DNA of 64,000 nt from CADEDV01 sp964596345 (GTDB taxonomy: Bacteria > Bacteroidota > Bacteroidia > Chitinophagales > Chitinophagaceae): the NCBI GenBank assembly GCA_964596345.1, contig CAZQSZ010000002.1, positions 682,001-746,000 of the forward strand, written 5' to 3'. Below the pieces are notes generated by a model. That model saw only the letters and a program-made list of their open reading frames with translations. It did not search any database and had not been told where the DNA came from. Within the stretch, counting starts at the first letter, position 1, and every line of letters begins with the position of its first letter. Shown here piece after piece: positions 41,937-50,239 of this stretch. The position numbers and the translations under genes are program-made.

Positions 41937-42116
41937 ATGAAAAAGATAAAAATAACATTGGTAAAAAGTCCTATTGACAGACCTGAACGTCAGAAGCTGA
42001 CTATACAGGCTTTGGGTTTGAATAAGACAAATTCCTCTAAAGAAGTGGAAGCCACCCCGCAAATCCTGGGTATGATCCGTAAGGTGACCCACTTGTTGAA
42101 AGTGGAAGAAGTATAA
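41937..42116 (+). CDS. rpmD: 50S ribosomal protein L30
   Basis: A small gene of 59 codons, read directly from the sequence between rpsE and rplO. The product begins MKKIKITLVKSPIDRPERQK and continues with LTIQALGLNKTNSSKEVEAT and ILGMIRKVTHLLKVEEV, a full-length L30 with its usual KSxIxR...T...LGL pattern. The ATG at 41937 is 23 bases after the rpsE stop. L30 is optional in some bacteria; its presence completes the spc gene order. Confidence 0.95.
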   Translation: MKKIKITLVKSPIDRPERQKLTIQALGLNKTNSSKEVEATPQILGMIRKVTHLLKVEEV

Positions 42117-42167
42117 ATAACCTGCATTCGCACCAGCGATCTGCAATCATTCAATAACAAGCGAGCC

Positions 42168-42200
42168 CCGTACTTCGGTAAACTCAGTAGCTTTCGGGGC
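42168..42200 (+). repeat. inverted repeat upstream of rplO
   Basis: GCCCCG (about 42165) and CGGGGC (about 42195) form a 6-bp stem in the 105-base rpmD-rplO gap. The role is unknown; there is no T run. Confidence 0.4.
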
Positions 42201-42221
42201 GTTGAGTAAAAAATAAAAGCA

Positions 42222-42671
42222 ATGAAACTGCACGAATTAAGACCTGCAAAAGGCGCAACACACAAAACGAAAAGAATTGGCCGTGGTGATGGTTCCGGCC
42301 ATGGTGGAACATCAACAAAAGGTACAAAGGGTGCACAAGCCCGTACCGGTTTTAAAAGCAAAATGTCACACGAAGGTGGACAGATGCCTATTCAGCGTCG
42401 TGTTCCCAAGCGTGGATTCAGCAATCCTCACCGCGTTGAGTACACAGTACTTAACCTCGGCCAGGTGGAACAACTGGCTGAAAAATATAACATCACTGAA
42501 TTTTCCCTGGAAAATCTTTATATCAACGGGCTCATCAGCCAGACAGACAGGGTGAAAATATTAGGGAATGGTGAACTGAAAAGTAAATTCACTTTTAAAG
42601 TGAATGCGGTAAGTGAGAAAGCTAAAGCAGCGATCGAAGCAGCCGGCGGATCAGTTGAAATCGTAAAGTAA
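42222..42671 (+). CDS. rplO: 50S ribosomal protein L15
   Basis: A 149-residue L15, a late assembly protein. It has MKLHELRPAKGATHKTKRIG, GRGDGSGHGGTSTKGTKGAQ and MPIQRRVPKRGFSNPHRVEY. It is 76 bases ahead of secY; a hairpin in that gap (CGACGCATC, TGAA, GATGTGTCG; 42689-42710) may attenuate. Confidence 0.97.
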   Translation: MKLHELRPAKGATHKTKRIGRGDGSGHGGTSTKGTKGAQARTGFKSKMSHEGGQMPIQRRVPKRGFSNPHRVEYTVLNLGQVEQLAEKYNITEFSLENLYINGLISQTDRVKILGNGELKSKFTFKVNAVSEKAKAAIEAAGGSVEIVK

Positions 42672-42747
42672 ATTTCGCTAAATTGCACCGACGCATCTGA
42701 AGATGTGTCGTTTGTGTTTACAGGGCTCTTAAATCTATTTAACTCCC

Positions 42748-44082
42748 GTGAAAAAATTAATTCAGACTTTAAAGAATATCTGGAGCATCGAGGAACTGAA
42801 AGGTAAAATACTTTTCACGCTGATGATGATCCTTGTATATCGTATTGGTTCCTTCATCGTGCTGCCTGGTATCGACCCGATCAAGATGTCCGAAAAAACA
42901 GGAGAAGCCAGCAATGGTATCCTTGACCTGATCAATACTTTTGCCGGAGGCGCTTTTAACCAGGCTTCTATTTTTGCATTGGGTATCATGCCTTATATCT
43001 CTGCATCTATCTTTATGCAGCTGATGACGGTACTGGTTCCCCGTTTCCAGAAAATGCAAAAAGAGGGAGATAGCGGACGTAAAAAAATTACTCAGTATAC
43101 CCGTTACCTGACTGTTGTGGTTACGTTACTCCAGGCGTCTGCTTATGTACGTTACCTGGAGAATATGGCCCTGAGTACCCCCGGTATGATCATCGCTGAT
43201 TACCCGTTCCTTTTATCCTCCGTAATTGTGCTGACCGCGGGGACCCTTTTTGTGATGTGGATGGGTGAAAAAATCACCGACAAAGGGTTGGGTAATGGTA
43301 CTTCATTGATCATTATGATTGGTATCCTTGGACGGTTGCCGCAGAATTTCCTGGAGGAATTAACAGCTAAATCAACGAGGACCGGTTCGATATTGATTTT
43401 TATTATCGAGATCGCTATACTGATCGCTATCATTCTTGGTTGTATCTTATTGATCCAGGGTGTACGGAAAGTACCGGTTAACTATGCCAAGCAAATTGTG
43501 GGCAATCGCCAATTGGGCGGTGGCGCCAGGCAGTTCCTTCCGCTGAAGGTAAATAGTGCCGGTGTAATGCCCATCATCTTTGCACAGGCTATTATGTTTC
43601 TGCCAACCTTGATCACGTTAGGTGGTGGCAGAGATTTGTCTGGTATTTTTACCGATCAGAAGAATGTTTGGCATATGGTCATCTACACTGTTGTGGTGGT
43701 AGGGTTTACCTTCCTGTACACGGCATTGATATTTAACCCCAAGCAAATCGCCGATAACCTGAAGCAGAATAATGGTTTTATCCCGGGTGTTAAACCGGGT
43801 CAGCCAACTGCTGATTATATAGGCCAGATCATGGACAGGATTACATTACCAGGTGCGATATTACTGGCATTTGTAGGTATCCTTCCGGGTATTGCACAAC
43901 GCCTGGGTGTAACACAGGGTTTCTCTTCTTTCTTTGGAGGTACGTCCCTGCTGATCATGGTGGGTGTTATCCTGGATACACTCCAGCAAATCGAAACACA
44001 GCTGCTCATGCGCCAGTACGATGGCTTGATGAAAAGTGGCCGTATACAGGGCAGACAGACCGCTTCTGCCGTACAGATGTAA
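42748..44082 (+). CDS. secY: protein translocase subunit SecY
   Basis: The 444-residue channel subunit of the SecYEG translocon, with about ten transmembrane helices. Landmarks are FIVLPGIDPIKMSEKTGEAS (TM1/plug area), GIMPYISASIFMQLM (TM2), PRFQKMQKEGDSGRKKITQY and the late cytoplasmic loops that bind SecA and ribosomes (RQLGGGARQFLPLKVNSAGV). The start is GTG at 42748, followed by a normal N-terminus KKLIQTLKNIW. It is the last gene of the spc operon here, since a terminator follows at 44100-44135. Confidence 0.98.
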   Translation: MKKLIQTLKNIWSIEELKGKILFTLMMILVYRIGSFIVLPGIDPIKMSEKTGEASNGILDLINTFAGGAFNQASIFALGIMPYISASIFMQLMTVLVPRFQKMQKEGDSGRKKITQYTRYLTVVVTLLQASAYVRYLENMALSTPGMIIADYPFLLSSVIVLTAGTLFVMWMGEKITDKGLGNGTSLIIMIGILGRLPQNFLEELTAKSTRTGSILIFIIEIAILIAIILGCILLIQGVRKVPVNYAKQIVGNRQLGGGARQFLPLKVNSAGVMPIIFAQAIMFLPTLITLGGGRDLSGIFTDQKNVWHMVIYTVVVVGFTFLYTALIFNPKQIADNLKQNNGFIPGVKPGQPTADYIGQIMDRITLPGAILLAFVGILPGIAQRLGVTQGFSSFFGGTSLLIMVGVILDTLQQIETQLLMRQYDGLMKSGRIQGRQTASAVQM

Positions 44083-44099
44083 TAATTTTTTGATTATAC

Positions 44100-44135
44100 A
44101 AAACCCGGTAAGTCATACTTGCCGGGTTTTATTTT
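44100..44135 (+). terminator. intrinsic terminator after secY
   Basis: AAAACCCGGTAAG (44100-44112), TCATA loop, CTTGCCGGGTTTT (44118-44130) with one T-G pair, then a T-rich stretch. It separates map from the spc operon unless read through. Confidence 0.85.
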
Positions 44136-44153
44136 TATTGGGATATTTGCAGT

Positions 44154-44966
44154 ATGATGATCTACAAAACAGATGAGCAGGTGGAGATGATGCGCAAAAG
44201 TGCATTACTGGTCAGTAAAACAATGACGGAAGTAGCTGCTGTATTAAAAGCAGGCATAACTACCTTGTCGTTGGATAAGATGATCGGGGAATTTATCCGT
44301 GATCACCAGGCCATACCTTCTTTTTTAAATTATAATGGGTATCCTTTTAATTCCTGTCTTTCTGTGAATGATGTGGTGGTACATGGATTCCCCACCAAAA
44401 ATGAACTGAAAGAAGGTGATATTATTTCAGTAGATATTGGTGTTATCCTGAACGGATGGCATGGCGATCACGCCTATACATTTGCCATTGGTGATCCCGG
44501 TGCTGATGTGATGCAACTGATACAGGTAACAAAGGAATCTTTGTACAAAGGGATCGAAAAAGCCGTAGCCGGAGGCCGTATCGGGGATATTGCTTTTGCC
44601 ATACAGGAACATACAGAAAAGAAATATGGTTATGGAGTGGTAAGAGAATTGGTAGGCCATGGATTGGGTAAGAATATGCATGAAGATCCGCAGGTACCCA
44701 ACTATGGTAAAAGAGGCAGTGGTGCCAAATTAAATGAGGGGTTAGTACTGGCCATTGAGCCCATGATCAATTTGGGTAAACGGGATGTGTATACGGAAGA
44801 TGATGGCTGGACCGTAAGAACAAAAGATGGAAAGCCTTCCGTTCATTTTGAACATGATGTATGTGTGCGGAAAATAAAGGCAGATATACTTTCCAATTAT
44901 AAGCCTATTGAAGAAGCGGAAAGAGCCAATCCAAATCTTTTTACGCCAAGCTTGCAGGCATTATAA
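44154..44966 (+). CDS. map: type I methionine aminopeptidase
   Basis: A 270-residue metalloprotease that removes the initiator Met from nascent chains. Metal ligands are visible as the two Asp of ISVDIGVILNGWHGDHAYTF, His of LVGHGLGKNMHEDPQVPNYG, Glu of LAIEPMINLG and Glu of SVHFEHDV. Two adjacent ATGs (44154 and 44157) are possible. In most Bacteroidota map is followed by infA, rpmJ and the alpha operon. Here the next gene is convergent and overlaps its stop by 6 bases, so the cluster ends. Confidence 0.97.
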   Translation: MMIYKTDEQVEMMRKSALLVSKTMTEVAAVLKAGITTLSLDKMIGEFIRDHQAIPSFLNYNGYPFNSCLSVNDVVVHGFPTKNELKEGDIISVDIGVILNGWHGDHAYTFAIGDPGADVMQLIQVTKESLYKGIEKAVAGGRIGDIAFAIQEHTEKKYGYGVVRELVGHGLGKNMHEDPQVPNYGKRGSGAKLNEGLVLAIEPMINLGKRDVYTEDDGWTVRTKDGKPSVHFEHDVCVRKIKADILSNYKPIEEAERANPNLFTPSLQAL

Positions 44967-45551
44967 TAAACGGTATTTCAATTCTACTCTTTCATCGAGC
45001 CATATCTCCTGCGGGCTGATATAGGTATCATTCATTTTGAAGAGTATACCTGATTTGGCAAATGCATCTCTGACTAATTCTGAACAGATATAACTTTTGT
45101 TCTTTTCTCTTTTACCGGTTTTAAAAAGTATGCGTAACATAATGCGGATGATCTCCCAATTATCGTAAGGCCGGGTTAGTTCATCAAGTCCAAAGCTGAT
45201 GGCTTTATTCAATTTTGATTTCTCCAGGTCAAAATTCAGTTTGGCAATAGCCACCTGTCCTTTGTAAGGACGTTTCTTTCCTTTATAATTTCTCAGGTAA
45301 TTGGATAAAGGGATCAGGCGAATGCCGACATAAGGTTCCGCTTCCAGTACCATCACCCTGCCCAACTGTTCATCTTTATAGATAATCGCCACATGGCTCC
45401 ACACACTTTTAGTCAATTTTTGAATAATGCCTGAAAAAGTATAACTGCCTGAACTGAAGAAAATGTGACCGGTTTGCAGGTAATCCCTGATCTTTTCATA
45501 GGGCATCACGGGCAGTTCTTTCAGTTGTTTTTTGGTGAGTGGGTTTGCCAT
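44961..45551 (-). CDS. YiiX-like permuted papain-fold hydrolase
   Basis: A 196-residue protein of the permuted NlpC/P60 (YiiX/YaeF, peptidase C92-like) group. The catalytic set is readable in permuted order: His in SVWSHVAIIYKDE, Glu in MVLEAEPYVG and Cys in NKSYICSELVRDAF. The opening LQTGHIFFSSG is also typical. Members cleave amide bonds in peptides, peptidoglycan or lipids; the substrate is unknown. There is no signal peptide, so it should be cytoplasmic. It converges on map and diverges from the flavoprotein gene. Confidence 0.85.
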   Translation of the reverse strand: MANPLTKKQLKELPVMPYEKIRDYLQTGHIFFSSGSYTFSGIIQKLTKSVWSHVAIIYKDEQLGRVMVLEAEPYVGIRLIPLSNYLRNYKGKKRPYKGQVAIAKLNFDLEKSKLNKAISFGLDELTRPYDNWEIIRIMLRILFKTGKREKNKSYICSELVRDAFAKSGILFKMNDTYISPQEIWLDERVELKYRLL

Positions 45552-45614
45552 GAACTCATATTTCTGGTAAACGAACTTAGCAAAATTTCAGCGTTCTTTG
45601 TAAAAAGTGAACAG

Positions 45615-46847
45615 GTGTCAAAACAACTGGTTGTCATAGGAGGCGGGGCGGCAGGTTTTTTCTGTGCTGTAAATGCGGCACGGATGAATCCTTCCCTGAA
45701 AGTTATAATTGTTGAAAAGACAGGTAAGTTATTATCTAAAGTGAAAGTGAGTGGCGGCGGACGCTGTAATGTGACACATGCCTGTTTCGATATTCCTGAA
45801 TTAAGTAAACGATATCCCCGCGGCCAACACTTCGTAAAGAAGACTTTTCATCAATTCTTTACAACCAATACCGTGCAGTGGTTTGAAGAAAGAGGAGTGA
45901 AGCTGAAAACTGAAGCAGACGGAAGGATGTTTCCCATCACGGATTCATCGCAGACGATCATAGATTGTTTACTCCGTGAAGTGAATAAATACAAGGTGGA
46001 AATAAGAATGCACTCGGAGGTCAGAAGTCTGAGACCTCAAGCCGGGCAATTTCAACTTGAGCTGGCAGATAACCGGCATTTGACAGCAGATTTTGTTTGC
46101 ATTGCCTGTGGCGGTTACCCGAAATCTTTGATGTTTCAATGGCTGATCAACCTGGGGCATTCTATTGAGGAACCGGTACCTTCGTTATTTACTTTTAACC
46201 TGCCTGCCGGTCATTCCATTACCAAACTGATGGGAGTGAGTGTTGAAAATGCAAGGGTAAAGATCACAGGAACCAAACTGGAGCAGGAAGGTCCCTTGCT
46301 GATCACCCATTGGGGATTCAGCGGACCAGCTGTTTTGAAATTAAGCGCATGGGGTGCCAGGGAACTGAAAGAAAGGAATTGGGAATTTGGTATTACTATT
46401 AACTGGTTGCCTTCGTATAATGAGCAACAACTTGCAGACAAGTTTCAATCATTGCGTTTTGATGTGGCTGCACAAAAGATCATCAATAAAAACCCGTTTG
46501 GATTACCCCAGCGGTTATGGGAGTATTTGTTGATTTTTTCCGAAGTCAATGGGGAAAGAAGATGGGCTGATTTGCCGGCGAAAGAACAGAACCGGCTGAT
46601 CAGAAATCTTTGTAACTGTACATTTGATATAAAGGGTAAAACAACTTTCAAAGAGGAATTTGTTACTGCGGGTGGAATTAAACTGAATGAAGTGGATTCC
46701 AATACGATGATGAGTAAAAAAATAACCAACCTTTTTTTTGCAGGAGAAATTTTAGATGTGGATGGAGTGACCGGGGGATTTAATTTCCAGCATGCGTGGA
46801 CCAGCGGATTTATTGCAGCAAAGAGTATTGCAGCAGCAGATCAATGA
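45615..46847 (+). CDS. NAD(P)/FAD-dependent oxidoreductase, HI0933/BaiN family
   Basis: A 410-residue flavoprotein. The N-terminal FAD loop is LVVIGGGAAGFFCAVNAARM, followed by VSGGGRCNVTHACF (family hallmark) and, at the C-terminus, TAGGIKLNEV, LFFAGEILDVDGVTGGFNFQ and HAWTSG. The start is taken as GTG at 45615, right before SKQLVVIGGG. An open frame reaches back to 45465, but that part is antisense to the YiiX-like gene. Residues near 135-142 (SEVRSLRP) are encoded by a period-7 repeat (46017-46037), an apparent insertion in a loop. The substrate is unknown; family members include bile-acid and flavin-linked reductases. Confidence 0.88.
   Translation: MSKQLVVIGGGAAGFFCAVNAARMNPSLKVIIVEKTGKLLSKVKVSGGGRCNVTHACFDIPELSKRYPRGQHFVKKTFHQFFTTNTVQWFEERGVKLKTEADGRMFPITDSSQTIIDCLLREVNKYKVEIRMHSEVRSLRPQAGQFQLELADNRHLTADFVCIACGGYPKSLMFQWLINLGHSIEEPVPSLFTFNLPAGHSITKLMGVSVENARVKITGTKLEQEGPLLITHWGFSGPAVLKLSAWGARELKERNWEFGITINWLPSYNEQQLADKFQSLRFDVAAQKIINKNPFGLPQRLWEYLLIFSEVNGERRWADLPAKEQNRLIRNLCNCTFDIKGKTTFKEEFVTAGGIKLNEVDSNTMMSKKITNLFFAGEILDVDGVTGGFNFQHAWTSGFIAAKSIAAADQ
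46017..46037 (+). repeat. period-7 repeat inside the BaiN-family gene
   Basis: GAGGTCA, GAAGTCT, GAGACCT are three consecutive heptamers; GAGGTC and GACCTC are also inverted. In frame they give EVRSLRP. Confidence 0.6.
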
Positions 46848-47785
46848 TTATCCAGTTGCGCTTTTAACCGGGTATAAGACCATGCCGTGAATGGTAAGAA
46901 TAATAGTAATGACAAAGTCCACGCATTTCCAGTGAATATCCAGAGTAAAGAAGTGATCAGCAGGAGGTAAATAGGGTAGGCCAATAATAAAATTCCTGTC
47001 ATGATTGAATCATAATGATCGTTATCCAGCGTTTTTTTCCAGATAATTTTTTTGACAGAAAGGAAAAGTGGCATATGAACCAGCCAGCCAATGGCAGCTG
47101 GTATAGCCAGCACTATTTTCTGCAACAGTGATGGTTTTATTTCAAGCAGTGCTGCCTGTTTTTCTTTATCCTTTTTCGGAATTTCTAAAACCAGTTGTTC
47201 TAATTGTTGTTGCAGCAGGCTATTGAATGCCTGGTTTTTTATTCCATCAGCTTCTTTAAAGTTCAGATCATCTTTGCTGATGATCTCCCCGAAGTTGAGC
47301 AGGATGTTTTTCCCAAAGCGTTTGAATGAGCTGTAGTTGATACCGACCGGTAATACCTGCAAGGGAATATTTTCATCCCAGGCTTTGATGGCAAGTCTTG
47401 CTGTTCCTTTTTTCAGGGGGCGCAGATGCCATTCGTTAATACATTTACCTTCACTGAAGATGAGTATAATGCCGTTTTGTTTGAAGATATGCATGCAGGC
47501 ATCAAAAGTTTTATAGTTCTCTGCTAAATTTTCTACTCCTTCACTGGTTCTGTAAACCGGCAGGATCTTTAATGCTGTTAATACCCGGCTGATGAGTTTG
47601 CCTTTGAATGCATCACCTCTTGCTAATGACCAGACAGGTTGTTCAAACAGCACATCCAGTATAACAGCATCTAAAAATGAGTTGGGATGATTACAGGCGA
47701 GTAGTAAAGGCCCCTTTGATTGCAGAACAGACGGCTTGTTGATGACCAGTTTACGGCAAAAGATCAGCAGGGCAAGACGGGCCAT
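46841..47785 (-). CDS. 1-acylglycerol-3-phosphate acyltransferase-like protein (PlsC domain)
   Basis: A 314-residue membrane-associated acyltransferase. The catalytic motif is NHPNSFLD (NHx4D), motif II is near LPVYRTSEG, and the glycerophosphate site is FSEGKC. Two or more hydrophobic segments near the C-terminus (ILLLAYPIYLLLITSLLWIF) anchor it. The ATG at 47785 is preferred; the frame extends to a TTG at 47809. The EGKC variant of the usual EGTR box suggests the glycerophospholipid branch may differ, perhaps aminolipid or ornithine-lipid acylation. It overlaps the end of the flavoprotein gene by 7 bases (convergent) and diverges from rpsA. Confidence 0.85.
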   Translation of the reverse strand: MARLALLIFCRKLVINKPSVLQSKGPLLLACNHPNSFLDAVILDVLFEQPVWSLARGDAFKGKLISRVLTALKILPVYRTSEGVENLAENYKTFDACMHIFKQNGIILIFSEGKCINEWHLRPLKKGTARLAIKAWDENIPLQVLPVGINYSSFKRFGKNILLNFGEIISKDDLNFKEADGIKNQAFNSLLQQQLEQLVLEIPKKDKEKQAALLEIKPSLLQKIVLAIPAAIGWLVHMPLFLSVKKIIWKKTLDNDHYDSIMTGILLLAYPIYLLLITSLLWIFTGNAWTLSLLLFLPFTAWSYTRLKAQLDNH

Positions 47786-47907
47786 GATTTTCAGGCAGCG
47801 ATAGAGCAAGGGGCTAATTTTGGTGAATATAGGAATAAATACCAGATGAGCAGCGGAAGGGACCCCGCAATGTGCGACGCAAGGGACGCTAAATCAAGGC
47901 GTTGCAG

Positions 47908-47938
47908 CCGGGCAATTCTACAAAAAACTCCTGCCCGG
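47908..47938 (+). repeat. inverted repeat in the rpsA upstream region
   Basis: CCGGGCA (47908-47914) and TGCCCGG (47932-47938) pair perfectly, just upstream of the rpsA -7 box. The T-poor tail argues against a terminator. Confidence 0.5.
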
Positions 47939-47965
47939 AACGGCCCGATTCAGCCATATTCATCT

Positions 47966-47973
47966 TATCTTTG
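47966..47973 (+). promoter_or_regulatory. -7 box (TATCTTTG) of rpsA
   Basis: TATCTTTG fits TAnnTTTG and lies 39 bases before the chosen ATG at 48013; no good -33 TTTG was seen. Confidence 0.5.
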
Positions 47974-48012
47974 CTGCCCCGATTTTTTAAAACCCTTCGG
48001 GACTATTTTATC

Positions 48013-49932
48013 ATGTTTTCAAATTTGATTAACAAACAACTAAACGCTGATGCACCCGAGAATGCAGCTGCTGATGCTTCGACTACGCTCAGTACAGCAG
48101 ATGTATCTACAGCGACAACAAATGTACCGGTGCAGACTGCCCACGACGATTTCGACTGGAACGTGGACAGAAGAAATGTGATCTCTTACAGCAATGAAGA
48201 GAGAGAAAAGTATGATAAAGTGTATGACAACACTTTTGTTCAATTGAATGATGGTGAGCTGATCCAGGGAACTGTGGTTGGTTTAACTAAAACAGATGTG
48301 GTATTGAACATCGGTTTCAAAAGCGATGGTTTGATCTCCCTGAATGAGTTCCGTGATTTACAGAACCTGAAGATTGGTGATGAAGTGGAAGTAATGGTAG
48401 TGGATAAGGAAGACCGCCAGGGTCACCTGAACCTGAGCCGTCGCCAGGCCCGCATTACCCGTGCATGGGAAAGAATCGTGGAAGTGCATAAGACGGGTGA
48501 AGTTATCACTGGTACTGTTACTTCAAAAACAAAAGGTGGTTTGATCGTGGATGTGTTTGGAATGGAAACATTCTTACCAGGTTCACAGATCGATGTGAAG
48601 CCTGTAACTGATTACGATCAGTTTGTAGGTAAGACCATGGAATTTAAAGTAGTTAAGATCAACGAGACTATTAAGAACGCTGTTGTATCTCACAAAGCAT
48701 TGATCGAAAGCGACATCGAAGCACAACGTGCAGAGATCATGAGCAAACTGGAGAAAGGACAAGTGCTGGAAGGTACTGTGAAGAACATCACAGACTTTGG
48801 TGCTTTCATGGACCTGGGTGGCTTAGACGGTCTGTTATACATAACCGATATTTCATGGGGTCGTATCTCGCATCCTAGCGAAATATTGAAGATGGATCAG
48901 AAGATCAATGTGGTGGTACTTGATTTTGATGATGAGAAAAAACGTATCAGCCTTGGTCTGAAACAACTGACCCCGCATCCATGGGATGTATTGGGTGAGA
49001 ACATTGTTGAAGGCAATGTAGTGAAAGGTAAAGTGGTGAACATTGAAGATTACGGTGCATTCCTGGAAATTCAGCCTGGTGTTGAAGGACTGGTTCACGT
49101 TAGTGAGATCACCTGGGCTAACACGCCGATCAATGCAAAAGAATTCTTCAAACTGGGAGATGAGCATGAAGCGAAGATCGTTACCCTGGATAAAGAGAGC
49201 CGCAAGATGAGTTTGTCCATCAAACAATTGTCTGCTGATCCCTGGAATGATATCGAAACCAAATTTGCAGAAGGAAGCCGTCATACCGGTTTAGTGAAGA
49301 ACATCACTAATTACGGTGTGTTTGTGGAACTGGCTGCCGGTATCGGTGGTATGATCCATATCAGTGACCTGAGCTGGTTAAAGCGTTTCAATCACCCGGG
49401 TGAGTATACGAAAGTTGGCTCTAACATCGACGTGGTGATCCTCGGCATTGATAAAGAAAACCGCAAACTGCAATTAGGACATAAACAACTGGAAGAAGAT
49501 CCCTGGAATACCCTGCAGGACACCTTTGCTATCGGAAGCCTTCATGAAGGTACCGTGAGCCGCAGGGATGATAAAGGGGCTACTGTTCAGTTGCCGTATG
49601 GCCTGGAAGGTTTTGCTCCTAACCGTCACTTGGCCAAAGAAGATGGTAAATCTATCGGTGCTGACGAAACTGCACAATTCATGGTGATCGAATTCGATCG
49701 TAATGAAAAGCGTATCGTTGTTTCTCATACCCGCATCTGGGAACAAGGCAAGGTAGAAGAAGCAGAAGCCGTGAAGAAAGAAGCAAGAGTGGAAGCTGAT
49801 AAGACCAAGAAAGCCGTGAAGAATATCCAGAGCAAAGTAGAAAAAGCTACACTGGGTGACTTAGGCGTACTGGCTGACCTGAAGAAGAAAATGGAAGGTG
49901 GCGAAAGCAGCGAAGAAACAAAAGCGGAATAA
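48013..49932 (+). CDS. rpsA: 30S ribosomal protein S1
   Basis: A 639-residue S1 with six S1/OB motifs, starting near residue 75: IQGTVVGLTKTDVVLNIGF, ITGTVTSKTKGGLIVDVFG, LEGTVKNITDFGAFMDLGG, VKGKVVNIEDYGAFLEIQ, TGLVKNITNYGVFVELAAG and HEGTVSRRDDKGATVQL. It brings mRNA to the 30S subunit, which matters in a lineage with few Shine-Dalgarno sites. The C-terminus is a charged helix (VKKEARVEADKTKKAVKNIQ). The ATG at 48013 is used because the longer frame from 47902 starts upstream of the -7 box. The N-terminal Ser/Thr/Ala-rich stretch (ADASTTLSTADVSTATTN) is partly encoded by a dispersed repeat word at 48077-48097. Confidence 0.96.
   Translation: MFSNLINKQLNADAPENAAADASTTLSTADVSTATTNVPVQTAHDDFDWNVDRRNVISYSNEEREKYDKVYDNTFVQLNDGELIQGTVVGLTKTDVVLNIGFKSDGLISLNEFRDLQNLKIGDEVEVMVVDKEDRQGHLNLSRRQARITRAWERIVEVHKTGEVITGTVTSKTKGGLIVDVFGMETFLPGSQIDVKPVTDYDQFVGKTMEFKVVKINETIKNAVVSHKALIESDIEAQRAEIMSKLEKGQVLEGTVKNITDFGAFMDLGGLDGLLYITDISWGRISHPSEILKMDQKINVVVLDFDDEKKRISLGLKQLTPHPWDVLGENIVEGNVVKGKVVNIEDYGAFLEIQPGVEGLVHVSEITWANTPINAKEFFKLGDEHEAKIVTLDKESRKMSLSIKQLSADPWNDIETKFAEGSRHTGLVKNITNYGVFVELAAGIGGMIHISDLSWLKRFNHPGEYTKVGSNIDVVILGIDKENRKLQLGHKQLEEDPWNTLQDTFAIGSLHEGTVSRRDDKGATVQLPYGLEGFAPNRHLAKEDGKSIGADETAQFMVIEFDRNEKRIVVSHTRIWEQGKVEEAEAVKKEARVEADKTKKAVKNIQSKVEKATLGDLGVLADLKKKMEGGESSEETKAE
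48077..48097 (-). repeat. dispersed repeat variant inside rpsA
   Basis: CTTCGACTACGCTCAGTACAG reads on the minus strand as a TGAGCGTAGTCGAAG word, related to TGAGCCTGYCGAAGGG at 2261, 4007 and 34319. It encodes part of the low-complexity S1 N-terminus. Confidence 0.6.
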
Positions 49933-49951
49933 GCCAATGCTTTTATAATTG

Positions 49952-49981
49952 AAAGCCTCCCCGATCGGGGAGGCTTTTTTT
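49952..49981 (+). terminator. intrinsic terminator of rpsA
   Basis: AAAGCCTCCCC (49952-49962), GATC loop, GGGGAGGCTTT (49967-49977), then T residues. Confidence 0.92.
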
Positions 49982-50004
49982 GTTATTACGGGGTAAACAT
50001 TTAT

Positions 50005-50100
50005 TTCTTTGCAGCCGGGTCTGGCAAAGCCGACTGGGCTTTAGCTGATGTGTTTTTGAAATTGCTGGTTCGCCGTCCAATCGGCAGAATGCTGTAAATT
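50005..50100. repeat. direct repeat, left copy, upstream of the lipoprotein gene
   Basis: This block (GCAGCCGGGTCTGGCAAAGC ... CGCCGTCCAATCGGCAGA ... GCTGTAAATT) recurs in the same orientation at 50945-51030 with scattered changes. The two copies flank 50101-50944. The 307-base stretch 49933-50239 otherwise holds only the rpsA terminator and the inverted repeat below. Confidence 0.75.
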
Positions 50101-50144
50101 TAGGTATGCTTTCAAATGACGAATGACCGAACAAGCTTAATTAA

Positions 50145-50198
50145 TAACGCCGAGTCAACGGCCGGCACACAGTGCAAGGGGTGAGACTCGGCTGCGAA
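50145..50198. repeat. left inverted-repeat end of a one-gene element
   Basis: TAACGCCGAGTC (50145-50156) and GACTCGGCTGCGAA (50185-50198) are exact reverse complements of GACTCGGCGTTA (50974-50985) and TTCGCAGCCGAGTC (50950-50963) respectively. The lipoprotein gene is thus bracketed by two nested inverted ends, each able to fold on itself through GCCGAGTC/GACTCGGC. Confidence 0.8.
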
Positions 50199-50239
50199 AA
50201 AAATATGATGCACAATGTAATTGCTTCAAATAATTAAGT

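Noticed and set aside
45465..45614. N-terminal extension of the BaiN-like protein back to 45465
   Set aside because: It overlaps the YiiX-like gene on the other strand and precedes the conserved FAD loop by 50 unlikely residues.
47902..48012. N-terminal extension of S1 back to 47902
   Set aside because: It would begin upstream of the rpsA -7 box, and the added residues do not resemble S1.
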